64,000 bases of DNA from Mytilus californianus (lineage: Eukaryota > Mollusca > Bivalvia > Mytilida > Mytilidae), in the NCBI RefSeq assembly GCF_021869535.1, contig NW_026262701.1:5409501-5473500 (forward strand), in the 5' to 3' direction. Positions within the stretch are counted from its first letter, which is position 1. Each line of letters starts with the position of its first letter. Made by a program: the position numbers and the translations under genes. The notes under the pieces are model-generated. The model was given only the letters and a program-made list of their open reading frames with translations. It was not told where the DNA came from and ran no database searches. Positions 13,101 through 28,100 of this stretch are shown here, one piece after another.

Positions 13101-16100
13101 AGATATTCTCCATATTCTACAAAATAAGTTTTATATCATTATCACATCAGTTATTTATCTGAATTAATCAATATTGTGTATCAAATATATTAAAGTATTC
13201 TTTGATATTGTCACAATAACAATGGATATTAAATCTTTAAAAAAATAAATCAATATTTCAAAATGTGTAACAAAAGTAGTGGATAATTTTGGTAATGGAG
13301 GAGGATAATTTTATTTTTGTCAAAAGAATAAAATATTTCAAGCCGTTTTTGTTGCAATGCAGTTATCTGTAGGAATTTTTATGAACAGATCTATATTTAG
13401 ATTGATTTTTAATTTTTTTTGAAGCAATGGAATAGCAGTATTTTCATGCCCTTTTTTGTGGAACAAATGTGTAAAAATCTTCATTCTTGAATGATTGCCA
13501 GTTTAGGGTGTTTAGCATATCAGACACATTGCAGGTGATGTGGTGTCTGTTACATACCTACCATTGTTCTTGTATTATTGATTTTATGTTTTCATATGTG
13601 TTGGTAATTTATGTCTCATCAAAGTTTGGAAAGTTCTTCTTTGATTGTTCATGATTACAGAAACCTTTAAATTTCTTTAGATAAAACATGAATATTTTTT
13701 AGCTTTAGCTGCAGTTTGCTGGATGCATGTGTTCCATCTTAGGTCAGTCGAAAGTGTGATATCTGTTTATTTTGCATTTTGAACAGATTCTAATACGTGG
13801 TCACTCATGTTGTTATAGAAGTGAACAGGGTTTCTCTTGGTTTTGATTCATATTTCTCGTTTCAAGGTGGAATGACATAAGTCTGTCTTGTTCTCATTTT
13901 ATAGTGGCTTCAAGACCTTCTTTTAATTTGAAGCCGCTATTTTGTGATTTTGGTTCAATCAAATACAAGTATTACATTAAAATAGTTACACATGTGTCTA
14001 GATATACCTGTAAAACTGGTATAATAAACTTTCCAGCAAAGTTTTCCTCCCATTCAGATCTGGATTCTTTGCTGACTAATCCACAAATATCTGGTGGATG
14101 ATTTTCAGCTAAAAAAGGGTGAATTCATGAAATAATTTAATAAAATAAGTTTAAAATATATCCATGTACAAAATTTGAGAAGTATATTACTACTTTTGAT
14201 TTTTGTGTCATACTATGCATCCCTCTTATTTATAATAATAAGATAGTATGAAAACACCCACTCAATTTCAAAAGGTTTTCTTTCTAATCACTTTGGCCTT
14301 GGCCTTTAAAATGTGAGCCTGACATTAATATAAAATGATGGAACTATTTCATCAAGTTGCTATTAATCTTCCTAATAAACCATTTCTAGACCAACTGGAT
14401 TAACAAAATCCTTGTATGGAGGAACACAAATAAGGAATCCGACAGACTACATATAGCTCAATAGAATCTAGTTTCAAATATTTTTTTTTCCAAATTGAAA
14501 TAAATTAAGATTTTAGGCCACACCAAATTAAAACCTTGTTCATAGGATTCCCCGCATGTTGTGAAAGGTCAACAAGAAGAAAGTACTTTTTTTAAAAACC
14601 AGTGTCCAGTATGGAGCCGCGCGCCTCCGTTTCTAAATTTATGAAACAAAAATTTTAATCAGTTGTGCGTTTGAAAGTTTCACCAGACAGACACAGAAAT
14701 TGACACCAAAAACGATCTAGATCTAACATTCACAACGTTGTTGTTACAATATTATTACCAAATTTAGTATGATAAGCATTCTTTACGCAAGACATGAGTG
14801 GACTATTTGTAATTACAGTGGTAGCGCAGGCTAAAACATCAGTAGAATATGATTTGGGCAATTCTTTTACCGATTTGTTGGAAGTGCTCCGTCCAAGATC
14901 ACAAACGTTCATAACATCAAACTACAATTACGACCCAGGCAATATGACAGCAATTTTAAAACCAGCTGCAACTACCATCCCTAAAAGATCGTCAAACCGA
15001 AAACAGATAATATCCTCTTCTTCAATGGCATACACGGTGAAGCCAATTTACCATCTGATCAACTGAAAAAAACCCATCTAGGACAACCAAGAACATGCAT
15101 TATGTTCAACATTTCCTGAGACTGCAAACAAAACCAGACAAATTCAAATTCTGCTTCATACCAAACATAATTAAAGATTGGAACCTACTACCACTGGATA
15201 TTTTCACTAAGATTCAAACAGCAGAAAAACTAGCTAAAACTTTCAGAAAATCTTCTAAAAATAAGAATTTGTATGATTGTCAATGAGACAACCTTCCACC
15301 AGAGACCACATTTGTTGAGGTTTGCAACTAGTTAACGGTATGGCCTTCAGCACAGAGCAATATCCACATGCAAAGATTGTCATTAAATTCTACAGGAAAA
15401 CAATGACTTTAGTAGAATGAATTGAAATGTTCCTTTTGTTTAGTTAGTATATAGCATCTGACTGGTTCATTTGAATGGTATAAATTGTTGTGGTTTTTGA
15501 AGGACAGTCCTTTATTGTCAGCTTGTTGAATAAACAAATATTTATGGTTGTATATACAAGCTTTATACATGCATTTATGCTTTGCATACATTCATTTAAA
15601 ACAACATACTATGCATCAATTATAACTTACATTAAACATGGATGCAAGGCATGCCTGTTCAAAGCTGTTGCACTTTTTCATGTTCAGCAGGATCATATTT
15701 ATTTGATCAGACTACACAAAGTTTTAGGTTTTGCTGCAAGTTAACCATTTTATACTTGGAAATGTAGTGAAAAGATTAAACTGGGTGTCAGAGAACAAGT
15801 TGAGAAGCACAGTAGGGTAATATAAGAACTAGGATATGAGATATATTAAATATCAAGCACCAAAACTATGTAAATTTCTAATTGCTCGCTTGCTTAAAAT
15901 TCTTTTCATAGATTTATTTTTTTTAAATATTTCAAAAATAATATTGCTCGCTAGTAAAAAATTTTACGCTCTCTCGCTACCCTTTTTCAAAAGAAAGAGT
16001 CAGAGGAACTAGAAATTAATTTGGTGTGGCCTTACAAGAAAAGTGGTAGTTTTCTCAAAAATTTTTGTGAAAACAAAACGATTACTTAAGATCTTACCTA

Positions 16101-19100
16101 CTACAGCCGCTGTGTGACTAACCATGATCTGCACCAACAAATAGTGCATCAAAACCATGACATCATCTCTATTTTTACCCAGAATATTTTGTAGAGAGGT
16201 CAAATCAAGGTCAATATGTTCCAGTATATAACAACAGACTTCAGTCTCCTCTATATTGGGTTTGATAGACTGACAAACTGCCTGGAAAAATGTAAAAGAA
16301 TGTCACATCAAGAATACAAAGGAAGGAAATCTAAACAAATATTAAATGAAAAAAGATTTTGTTTAACCACTGTGATTCCAAAGTTACAGGAGCTGCTAAT
16401 AATAGCCTGTCGTCAACATTCAAAATGATTTTTTTAGGTACGGTTGATTCTGCATTAGAGAATCATTTGATTTATTTTTAGTAATTCATGTTGTCCATTC
16501 TATAAATCATTATAACAGTAAACAAGATTTACCTGCAAGTTTATGTTTGCTCCCAAATACATAGAGATATGTGTCAACAATCTAAGAACTGCCAATGATG
16601 TTCTGTTTAACCTCCTTTCTGTTCCAGTAACAGGGTCTAATTTGGCTGCTCTTCCTAATGTATGTCCGGTCTCTGTTCTATCAGCACTTATAACAAAAGA
16701 ATCATATATAATATTACTCAAACAGGTTTAATGGATCATTTAATTGTAATGAAGACATCTTACTATTGAATTTCGATTATGATTTTGTAGAAAAAAGGTG
16801 TGCCGCATTTAAATTTTTAAACAAATAGCAACAATAATCAGGGTGGAAAGAAAGAATGATTTCTTAAAGATTATCTGTTTCAGTGATAGTATTAAATTTT
16901 CAATTTCATAAAGTGAAAAAATCAAAACTACTGATACATGATAAACCACGCTTGACATACTGTAGAGACATCTGCCTATTGTTAACTAAACTGTTAACAC
17001 AGAGATATGTCTCGCCTTTTTGTTATTTTGATAATGCAAATGTTGAAATTAAAATAGCAATACTTTAACATGTAAGTTATGCAAATATTCAAAGTCAATG
17101 AACCATGACTGAAGGTACAGGGCTAAACAATGTTCATGGAAATGAGATGTACCAATGCTAATACAACTGCATACCAAATACCATTTACTTTTCATAAGTC
17201 ATTCCTTTTAAATAAACCTAATCACAAACTAATATTTTTAAACTAAGCAAAATTTTCAAAGTCAATAGACCATGACTGAGGGGATGGGGCCAAATAATCT
17301 CCATGGAAATGAGATATGCCAATGCTTATACAACTGCATACCAATTATCATTGCCCTACCACTAACAGTTCCCCTTAAACTGACCTAATCACAAACTAAT
17401 ACATGATAAAAGAACAGAGTTCTAATGTCCCCAACTTTGCACATATTTTATCTATCAAAGGTACAAGGGCAATAACTAAAAAAAAATATTTTGTTTTGTT
17501 TTTTAAAACAATTTATAAATATCTTAGAGAAATGCGATATTTGATCAGCACTTGTTTTCAAAAGTGTCAAAGACATTGCTGATTTAAACCTATGATATAA
17601 GTTTCATAAAATTCTGGCAAGAATTGTACACATAGGAACACTAACAATGCAATTTTCCATATAAATCAATATTTCCAAGGGGCTTAACTCTTTCAAAAAT
17701 TTTTGATCGGCACTGATTCTCTAATTTGTCAAAAACATTGATGATATAAACCTATAATATAAATTTCATAAAAATCTGGCAAGAATTGTACACATTAGAG
17801 TGCTCATAAGGCAATTTTCCATTTAATTAATATTTCCAAGGGGAATAACTCTTTTAAAAATAATTGATCTGCACTGATTTTCCAACTCACCAAAGACATT
17901 GCTAATATAAACTATGATATAAGTTTCATAAAATTCTGGCAAGAATTGTACACATGAAAGTGCAAATATTACAATTTTCAATATAATCAATATTTCCAAG
18001 GGGAATAACTCTTTCAAAAATAATTGATCTGCACTATTTTTCGAACTTGTCCAAGACATTGCTGATATAAACCTATTATATAAGTTTCATAAAATTCTGG
18101 CAAGAATTGTACACATGAGAGCGCTAACAATGCAATTTTCCATATAATTAATGATTCTAAGGGGCATAACTCTTTTAAAATTAAATTGATCGGCATTGAT
18201 TTTCGAACTCATCGAAGACATTGCTTATATAAACCTATGATATATGTTTCATAAAAATCTGGCAAGAATTGTACACATGACAGCGCTAACAATGCAATTT
18301 TCCATATAATTAATGTTTCCAAGGGGCATTACTCTTTCAAAAATAATTGATCAACTCTGATTTTTGAACTCATCAAAGACATAACTGATATAAACCTATC
18401 ATATAAGTTTCATAAAAATCTGGCAATAACTGTACACGTGAAAGCGCTAACTAGACTGGACGGATGCACATTATTTCTATGTCCCCTGCAACACATTGCG
18501 TGGGGGACAAAAACTAAGCAAAAGTTTCAAAGTAATAGTCCATGACTGAGGGGGCGGGGCCAAATAATCTCGATGGAAAAGAGATATGATAATGCTTATA
18601 CAACTGCATACCAAATATCATTGACCTACCACAAGTGATTCCCCATATACTGACCTAATCACAAACTAATACATGTAAACTAAGCAAAGTTTCAAAGTCA
18701 ATAGACCATGACTGAGCGGGCGGGCCAAATAGTCTCCATGGTAATGAGATGTGCCAATGCTAATACAAATGCACACCAAATATCAATGACCTACCACTAG
18801 TGGTTCACCATAAACTAGACCTAATCACAAACTAATACATTGTTGACACCACTGCTGCCGGAAACAGCATACCTCCGTCAAGGCGAGACAAAAAGAGAGG
18901 CTGAAGTTACCAAAGGGACATTCAAACTCATAAGTTGAAAATAAACTGAGAACGCCATGGCAAAATAAAGTAAAAAGACCAAAACACAAACAACAGTATA
19001 CAAAACACAACATAGAAAACTAAAGACTGAGCAACACAAACCCCACCAAAAACCAGGTGGGGTGATCTCAGGTGCTCTGGAAGGGTAAGCAGATCCTGCT

Positions 19101-22100
19101 CCACATGTGGCACCGGTCATGTTACTCCCGAAAGTACAAACCCAGTGATGTCTTTATTTGGTGGGTCACATTCAGGGAAAGCCTGCCTATTGTTAACTGT
19201 ATATTATCCTCCATATATAAAAATAAGGAGATGTGGTATGACTGTGAATTAGACAACTATCTACCAAAGTATCTTGATGTTAGCAACTATGGGTCACTGT
19301 AAGGGCTTCATTAATGACAAAACCCATACCTCTGAGTGAGCTATAAAAGTCCTGGTCATGACAAAATGTGAAGCAATTCTAACAAAAATAGAAACTGTCA
19401 GATTTATGCTAAAACAATAAATGAAAACAAATATGACAGTCAGCAACCTACGCCAACCATGGACTAGATGTTTTTTTGTTTTTTTTTTTGTTGGGCTGAT
19501 GTCTCATTGACGTATACTTCACATCTTCTTTATTTATTATCAACATACCCAGTACCCTTGACATTACCAGCCACCAGTTTATGACTTTCTCCACCTATTT
19601 TCTCTCCACAACCTCTGCAGGTTTTTATTTCTTGAGGGTTTCCACACTAAAATAAAAAAAAAAAATCATTCCAAATGATCAGGCATTCAGGACTTTGTTA
19701 TACAGAAATGTTATTGTAAATGCAGATTAAAAGAATGTTTATAAATATTTGAAAGCAGGTTTCCAGCATGCCTCAAATAATGTGAATTCAGAAATAATTG
19801 CGAGGTTTTTATTAATGCGAATAATGTGACTTGGTGATTATCAAAATAATAAAAACTTGAATTCTGACATCTGATACATATCAGGACTGACATCACAATA
19901 AATAATCTCAAATTTTTGTTTATTCTTCAAATACCGCAATAAACAATTGCATGCAATAATGTCTGAATTTACAGTAACCTAATTATGAAAACTTTTGTCA
20001 TTATTTAACATGTAATGAACTGAAATGAGCTTTCTTACTTGTATATTTGAGTATATAATATTAATCGCATGACATGGGCCATATAGGATCTGAAATAATG
20101 GTTCTGATTGCATTTCATGTAATCTTTACCAAAAGAATGAAGCCAACCAATTGTAAAATCTTCAACAAACCAATTTTTATAAGTTATTTCTCTAATTTCC
20201 ATTAAATAAATAATCTATACTCACATTACCAATAACATATCCATGGCCATTTGGACATCCTATTAAATAAAATTTTGTACATTATAGCCTTAGGAAATAT
20301 CATCTTTATTAATTTTACTTTAAATCTTATTTAGGGACAAAACCATCAGAACTATATAACAAATATTAAGTCAATATCTTCAAGCATGATGACAAAAAGT
20401 GTGGAAAACTGATTATTAAAGTGAATTTTCTAAGTCCAAGGACCATAACTCTGCACAAAATCATCAGACCGGAACAAAATTCGAACTTGATCTGTAACTT
20501 GTCATGATAAAACTATATACCAATTATCAAATCAATATCTTCAAGCATGACAAAAAAAAGTGTGGAAAACTGATTATTTGAGTGAATTTTCTAAGTTCAA
20601 GGACCATAACTCTGCACAAAATCATCAGACCGGAACAAAATTCAAACTTGATCTGTAACTTGTCATGATAAAACAATGTACCAATTATCAAATCAATATC
20701 TTCAAGCATGACGAAAATAGTTCAGAAAACTGAATATTTGAGTTAATTTTCTAAGTCAAAGGACCATAACTCTGCACAAAATTATCAGACCGGAACAAAA
20801 TTTGAACTTGATCTGTAACTTGTCATGATAAAACAATATACCAAATATCAAATCAATATCTGCAAGTATGAAGAAAAAACTGATTTGCCGGACTGACGGA
20901 TAGACAGACAGACGGACGGAGTGCAAACCTAAAGTCCCCTTCGACTTCGTCGGTAGGGGACTAATAATCACTACACAAATCAAACTGATAAAACGAGTCA
21001 ACAGAATTTTCATATAATAAATCTAATTGGTCTTTAATACCTTCCAACGCAACTCCATGTTTAGCTATATTAGGATATTTTCCCAAAATTTACATTGGGT
21101 TGCTTCAATTTTTGCCGAAAGGAGATTTTGTGCACACACATTTTTGTGATATCATGAACATGTTAAATTAAATTAACACTTGTTTGTAACATTGTACAAC
21201 TACTTACTATAAAATTCAAGGTTGTAATCATCTGGGTTTTTAGTTTTGGCATCTGCAAGGGCTTTTTGTAATTCTATAAAGTCATCCTGTGGCATAGTAG
21301 GGTAATATGAACCCTATCAATGAAAAAGATTAAACTAAACTTAAATGCATACTATCAGGTCCTTCCATTTGTACAGATATAAGATAAAATTAGATGATCT
21401 TTATTTCAGACTAAAAGAGTCTGTATATATACATAACACAAAATATTTTATTTTAAAAGGATAAAATGTTAAAATACTTAAAAGCATTTATTAAAGTAAA
21501 AATCAAACATATATTTCCCAAGACACACGTTAAACAAATATTGTAATACAGACAGTAATTCAAGTTTAAGCACTGAGACCATTTTGTCAAAAATAACTCA
21601 TTGAACCATACTCTTAACAATGTTAAAGAATACAATGAATCACTACTGAGAATTGTATTAACCAAATGATTTTCAGATTATTTCAAGCAATTTAACAGAC
21701 TTCTTTTTATATTTACTGCAGGGTTTGTTACTCGTGCTGTGTGGATGCAGTAGAAGGTGTTCCCTTGCCTGTAGTGTATGCCCTTATATTTTTACAGTTA
21801 GGTTTTTTTTTGCTTGTGAGAGAGCTGTCTACATATTCCATTTTATTAATGTTCTATTTTTGTTACTGTTCTGTGTCATTTGGTCTACTGTGGAGAGTTG
21901 TCTCATTAGCAATCATATTACATCTTCTTTTTATATTAACCTTACTTAATATGAGAATCTTTTGATATTAATGTCACCACAACACTCACCACCATACTGG
22001 CAGACTCTAGTGCTATTTTCTTCAGTGGTGTCAGTAGAGTGCTCTCCCCTGGAATCTCTGTCATCAGAGTAAAATAATGTGTCAACAGACAGAAAATGTT

Positions 22101-25100
22101 TTGTTCTCCTAGATCCATTCCTTTGGTTATGTTTCCTCCATATTTCCACATGGAATTATTCAGTAGTCTCTCTGTGAACTCCTGTTAAAAATATGGTTGC
22201 AGGAATATGACATTTCTTTTTTTTTTATTTGTATTATCTTCTGATATGTCCAGTGTTTCCAAAGGGTTTTTAGTCTTTGAAGTTCAGTTTTTTAAAAGAT
22301 CATTTTCTTTTATTTTGATGTCAAAAGGAACTGTTAGAGTGTCAATTAGACTTTGGGACTGTGGAATGTTTACAAGCCTTTCTTCACATAAAATATAAGA
22401 TCATTCATATATTTGAAGCATTCTTTTCACTAAATACCATTTTAGTTTGGTGGGGTGTTATAAGATACAATTTTCATTATTTAACAACAACTGCACTATT
22501 CTTATGAATAAAATTTAATGGAATGATATACTCTTACCTTATTTTTCACCAAAGTATGGTTCATTATGTGTTCACTTAGAAAAGTCTTTCCCTGAAATCA
22601 AAAGATGTTCATTCAAAAATTTGATATTATTGCAGTTTATAAATTAACTTAAGGATGTAGTCAGATGTGAAATTAAAAAAATCTAAAATTTAAAATTGAT
22701 ACTATAAGTCAAAAGAGCATTAGTTAAGGAACAAAATAAGCTAAAAATATTGATAGGATATGAAACTTCTTTTCGAGATATTTGATTTTTAAAAAATGGC
22801 GGGAAAAGTCTGACTCAGACTTTTACCTTATACTTAGCATTGGTATTAGATGGGTCTCAAATCGTTCGAAAAGAAATCTAGAATCTGCTTAAATTCTGTT
22901 AATCACCTTTTATGAGCTATTAAAGTCTTCTTTGAAAAGAGAAGTGGGTGATATTGGGTAAAATATTTTACACTTTATTGTAGGAAAAAATCCCAAGGAG
23001 TCCGAACATCTGACAAAAATTCCTAAACCTGACATGACTACATCCTTAAGGAAGGTTAATGTGAATGGCAATTGATCGTTTCAACCACTTAAGTAACTGT
23101 GCAAAAACATCATAAGATTTCATAACAACGTAATAATGTTATAGTTAAACATATTATACAAAAAATTGACAATTTAAGTCCATGAATATTGGAATGCTTA
23201 TCTCATATGATAAAATCAAACAGGTACTGATGGGGATATATTTCATGTTTAATCATAAAAGTAATATATAAAGCAAGAACAAACTTTGAGAGTTAACTTT
23301 TGTCTATCTTCATCATATACATTCTTCATACAGATCTCTCTGTGTATGGCCAGTGATAACTTTATTCTAGTCTGCCATTTTTTACCAGGATTCTGTAAAT
23401 ATAGAACTTGTATACATATATGTGACTATAGAGTGAACTTCTGAATGAGCGAAGGTAAAACAATATCACAAGACCAAAAATTTCCGTTATTCATAAAATT
23501 ATTCAGTTTCATCACTGGACTCAAAGGGTTGTTTAACTTAGTACAGCAACAAGGATTTGTGCAATCCACACAAAGACAAGCTACTTGCTGATTAATCTAC
23601 AGGTCCAACATAAGTGTGTCAGTGTGTTATTCTTTCATTCGCTGCTTGAAGTTATGGTTCACAGTTAGCAAATCTACAGACAAAATTTATTTTTATACAA
23701 AACAGAGGTTGTTTTACTTTGCTTGGTAACTATTTAAGAACATTTTGCTTGTGCCTTATATTTCAATAAAGCTACAATGAACATTATGATATAAATACCA
23801 ATAAAATCTTCTCTAGTGTTTCATTCTCTTCACTTAACAATGTTGTGACCAAAGTCTCTCTCAGTTGTTTGTAGGCATCTCCCATTACTATATATCTGTC
23901 ATGACATTCTTCAACCTGTTGTATCAAAATGTTTGTAAATCTTTTGCATTACAAACGTTATTTGCAAATTTGGAATAGTTCTCAAAAACATAATTTTTCT
24001 TATCTATGTGTAGTTAAATATCATAGTTTTATGAACCACTGACTTTTCACAGACTTTTTGTGTTTGTGCAAAATGAACATATAACTGTTTCATTGTTATT
24101 TGGTTTAGCTTTATGATGTAAATACGCAAATATTATTTGAACTGTAATTGTCTGGCTTGTGTTTGTTAGTAGAAAAATGAGCTTCTGCTCAGCGTTAATC
24201 ATGTCATGACTGTTTAAAGATCTGATCTTGTTTTCATATCACATAATGAGCACTGAAAGAATTATGATCCTTAAATCAGGAGCTCTGGTCTCACATCAAC
24301 CAATTTAGCTGGCATGTATTGTTGGGTGCTTGACTCGAACGATTGTGAAATTGTTTTGTCATGATTTGTGCAAACAAGAGTGTACACACTGAAATGTCTC
24401 GCCTGTTTTACTTATCATTGAATTAATGTTGAAAGTCTAACATGAAGGTTTTATTACATTTTTACAAGTATCGCATAAACTTAACATTATCAATGTTCCA
24501 TATAACAGATATTTACACCTAACAATCATTTCATACACTAAATATAGTTAACCTGTTGCTTATAGTATCTGATAAATTGACAAAATTACGAAACATATCA
24601 TTGACCAATGAACCATGAAAATGGGGTCAAGGACATATAATACCTGCCAAACAGATATTCACACCTTACAATTATTCTATACACCATATATAGCTGACCT
24701 ATTGCTATTAGTATTTGAAAAACAGACCAAAACACAAAAACCAAACATTGACTAATGAACCAGGAAAATAAGATCAAGGTCAGATGATACCAGCTAGACC
24801 AACATGTACACCTTACAATAATTCCATACACCAAATATAGATGAACTATTGCTTATAGAATAACAAAAACAGACCAAAACACAAAAACTTAACATTGACC
24901 AATGAACCATGAATTGAGGTCAAGGACAGATGAAACCTGCCAGACTGACATGTACCTCTAACAATCATTTCATACACAACATAAAGTTGACCTACTGCTT
25001 ATTGTATCTGAGAAATGGACCTAATCACCTAACTTTAACCTTGTTCACTGATCCATGAAATGAGGTCGAGGTCAGGTGAACCCTGTCTTACTGACATGTA

Positions 25101-28100
25101 GACGTTGCAAGGAACCCATATACCAAATATAGTTATCCTATTACTCATAATAAGTGAGAAATTAACATGACAAAAAAACTGTAATTTTTTTTCAAGCAGT
25201 CACTGAACCATGAAAATGAGGTCAAGGACAATGGACATATGACAGACAGAAACTTAGTAACATAAGGTATCTGTATACAAGGTATGAAGCATCTAGGTCT
25301 TCTACCTTCTGAAATATAAAGCTTTATATAAATAGTTTACAGGGCCGCTGCTGGATAGTAATACCTATGTCTCACATTGTCGCAGGCGAGACAAAAAATG
25401 ATATTTGAATTCTTAACCTTACATCAGGAATAAACAGGATACTTTACATTAGGCCATCTAGGGTTAATTGAGGAGAGTTCATGAATTTAATTCATTGTTA
25501 TGTTAAGTTGTCAGGATTACCTGTCGTCCTTTCAGTTCTGGTAGATTGACCCATCTTAAGAGTCCTGATTCACTTTTTGCCACAATTGTCTGGTAATTAT
25601 CTATTCCATACTGTCTACACAACTGTTTTACAAAGAATCTTCTGCAATGTAAGAGAAAGGAAAGGGATGACAGTTGTTTAGATAACAAGCTTTAAAGAAA
25701 CCATTATCTATTGCTGACTTTCACCTTTAAAACTACTTTTTCTATTTTTCAAAATTCAATAATTGAGGAAAATGTACAGCAACCAACAAAAGCAAAATAA
25801 AACACAGCAAAGGTATAGTAACATGATAAAATTTACTGTACTGTATATTGCTGTGGAGTACTGTATATTGCTATTAGATACCTTATATGTAATTCTGTTG
25901 TTTTCAGTAAATATGTATTGAGTGATAGTAAAATTTAGTTAATAACAATATCTGCTGTATCATTTGTATTAAACTGTTCACACTGGCTCTATCCATTAAA
26001 TCTTATGTAGCAGGCTGCTAACATTAATAACTTTAGCATAATTTGAAATTACAATCCATCCATACCTTGGCCATGGTGAATTACATTCATCACAAAGTCT
26101 GGCTGCTTCCTCAAAAAGATTTCTCATGGATGCATCAGGCATGGATTTCTTTGATGTTCCGTACAATTTATGAATATATTTGGCAACAACAGTCAGTGAA
26201 AAACGCACTCTAGAAATATGTCCAATTTTGTCCAAAATTTCAATATCACTTGCAATGTTTGGAACAGCCTCCCTCAACATCTGAGTTGCAGCAGCAATCT
26301 GTTCATCTTGGTCAAACTGCTGATGCAATGAATCCTGAACAAAATCAACATAAAATTAATAATAACATCTAATCACATTATCATTGAAGGCTGTACTTTG
26401 ATGGTAATAGCTTATGTATTCGTCATTTGAACTCTTGTTGATAGTTATCACACCTCGGATAAATATAGACAATTTGATTGGTTTAACGCCGTCACGTTGT
26501 GACCCCTAAGGATCTGTATGGGGTTAGTAGATTTCATATGGGGTTCGTGGCATCACATCTTCTATTAATGGTGACATCATCTATTAATCTTATTGTATTT
26601 CATTGTTTAATATTATACAAAACTTGGCAGGAAAAGTCAAGTGTGCGATAAAATCATTATACGGTTCAGGACTGACCTCCTCCTAATCCATAGAGGGTTA
26701 GTAGCAAACCATATAACTTATATTGTCTCATTAGCAATCATACCACTTCTAATAATTTTTACATAAATCAACTCTAATTTAGATAGTTCTATACAACAAT
26801 TATTTGATTGTTACAATTCTAGCATAATTCAAATGATACAGCAAATATGACCTAAAATTTTTTTGGCCACACAAAATCATATAGTTTGGTTAATATTGTC
26901 AACACTTATACAGGCTGGTTCAAATATTTCTAGTTTCTCTATAGACCAGAAATTCTATATGTGAGAGAGTCCATATCCACAGGCAACAAAAAATTAAAGG
27001 ATTTCAAAATCCATATGCAAGATTTGATCTTATACTTATTTCTGTTTTTGGTTTATTTTTTCATATGAAAACATTACAGTAAATTTCTATGTCTACCAAA
27101 CAAAATAATTTTTTTTCTTACATCAGGAAAATATGTCTCCATTGATGTATACATAACCACGCATCAACCTTTGAGATATGTAGATGAAAGCAACTTACCT
27201 CCATACACTGCAAAACAAGAAGACACAATTCCACCAACTGATGAGGATCTCCAGAGGTCTTAACTAAGTCAGAGGCACTGGTAAAATAGGCTGATAAGTA
27301 CTTCTGTATTTCATTGTCACTGCTGGAGAGAGTAAATAATTATGTCAAGATATTTATAATCTGTTTCTTCTCATTGTAGACAAGACCAATACTGGGTTTA
27401 GACTTGGCTGCTATATGCAACTGGCTGAGGTAACATGTAAACTGGAATATAATTGATGTTTCCCTTTCATTGAAGCCAAAAAACTTTGATGAGAGTACTC
27501 TTCCCAAGGCCTTTTGGATGGACAGACAGATGGACAAATGGAGTTGAGGGGTTACTAGACCTGCTTTCAGCGTTAGCAATGCAGTTAACAATTGTAGGCT
27601 ATGGATTCAATTTCAGAAAGTCCTGGTAACAACACTTCCTCCTAACTTCGCAACTTGGCTAATGATCTATCTTCTTGTCTTGAAAGATAATCATTCTGGT
27701 TGTATTTGCAATGCTTGTAATGATATGCATGACAGGTAAATAATTGGTGACAAGCCAAACTGATATGACAGAATATAAAAAGATATGGCCATTGTACAGT
27801 AATTTTGGAATACAATACTTTTTAACTCACCTTGTCTGCATCAACTGCTGTAAGAGGAATGACCTCACGACTGGTGTGGGGTCAATAGAATCTTCAAATA
27901 TGGTCAGTTCTTTTGACACAATTCTCTCAGCCCTCTTTGTCCTACTATGACCAGTTATATAAGACAGGAGTTTATCAATAACCTCCTTGGACGGTGGTGT
28001 TCCATCAGCAAAACAAAGCTGGGATACAACCTCCATAAAGAAACTATTACATCTTCTCCTGAAGTCATTGTACTTTTTTGTTTCCACCCTGAAAAAATTT

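Noticed and set aside
18825-19120. Hydrophobic minus-strand ORFs as a membrane protein
   Set aside because: They lie in an abundant repeat, overlap in several frames and have no splice partners.
22538-22591. GKT at the start of E31 as a P-loop
   Set aside because: No glycine-rich loop precedes it once spliced; it is in the E3 shell.
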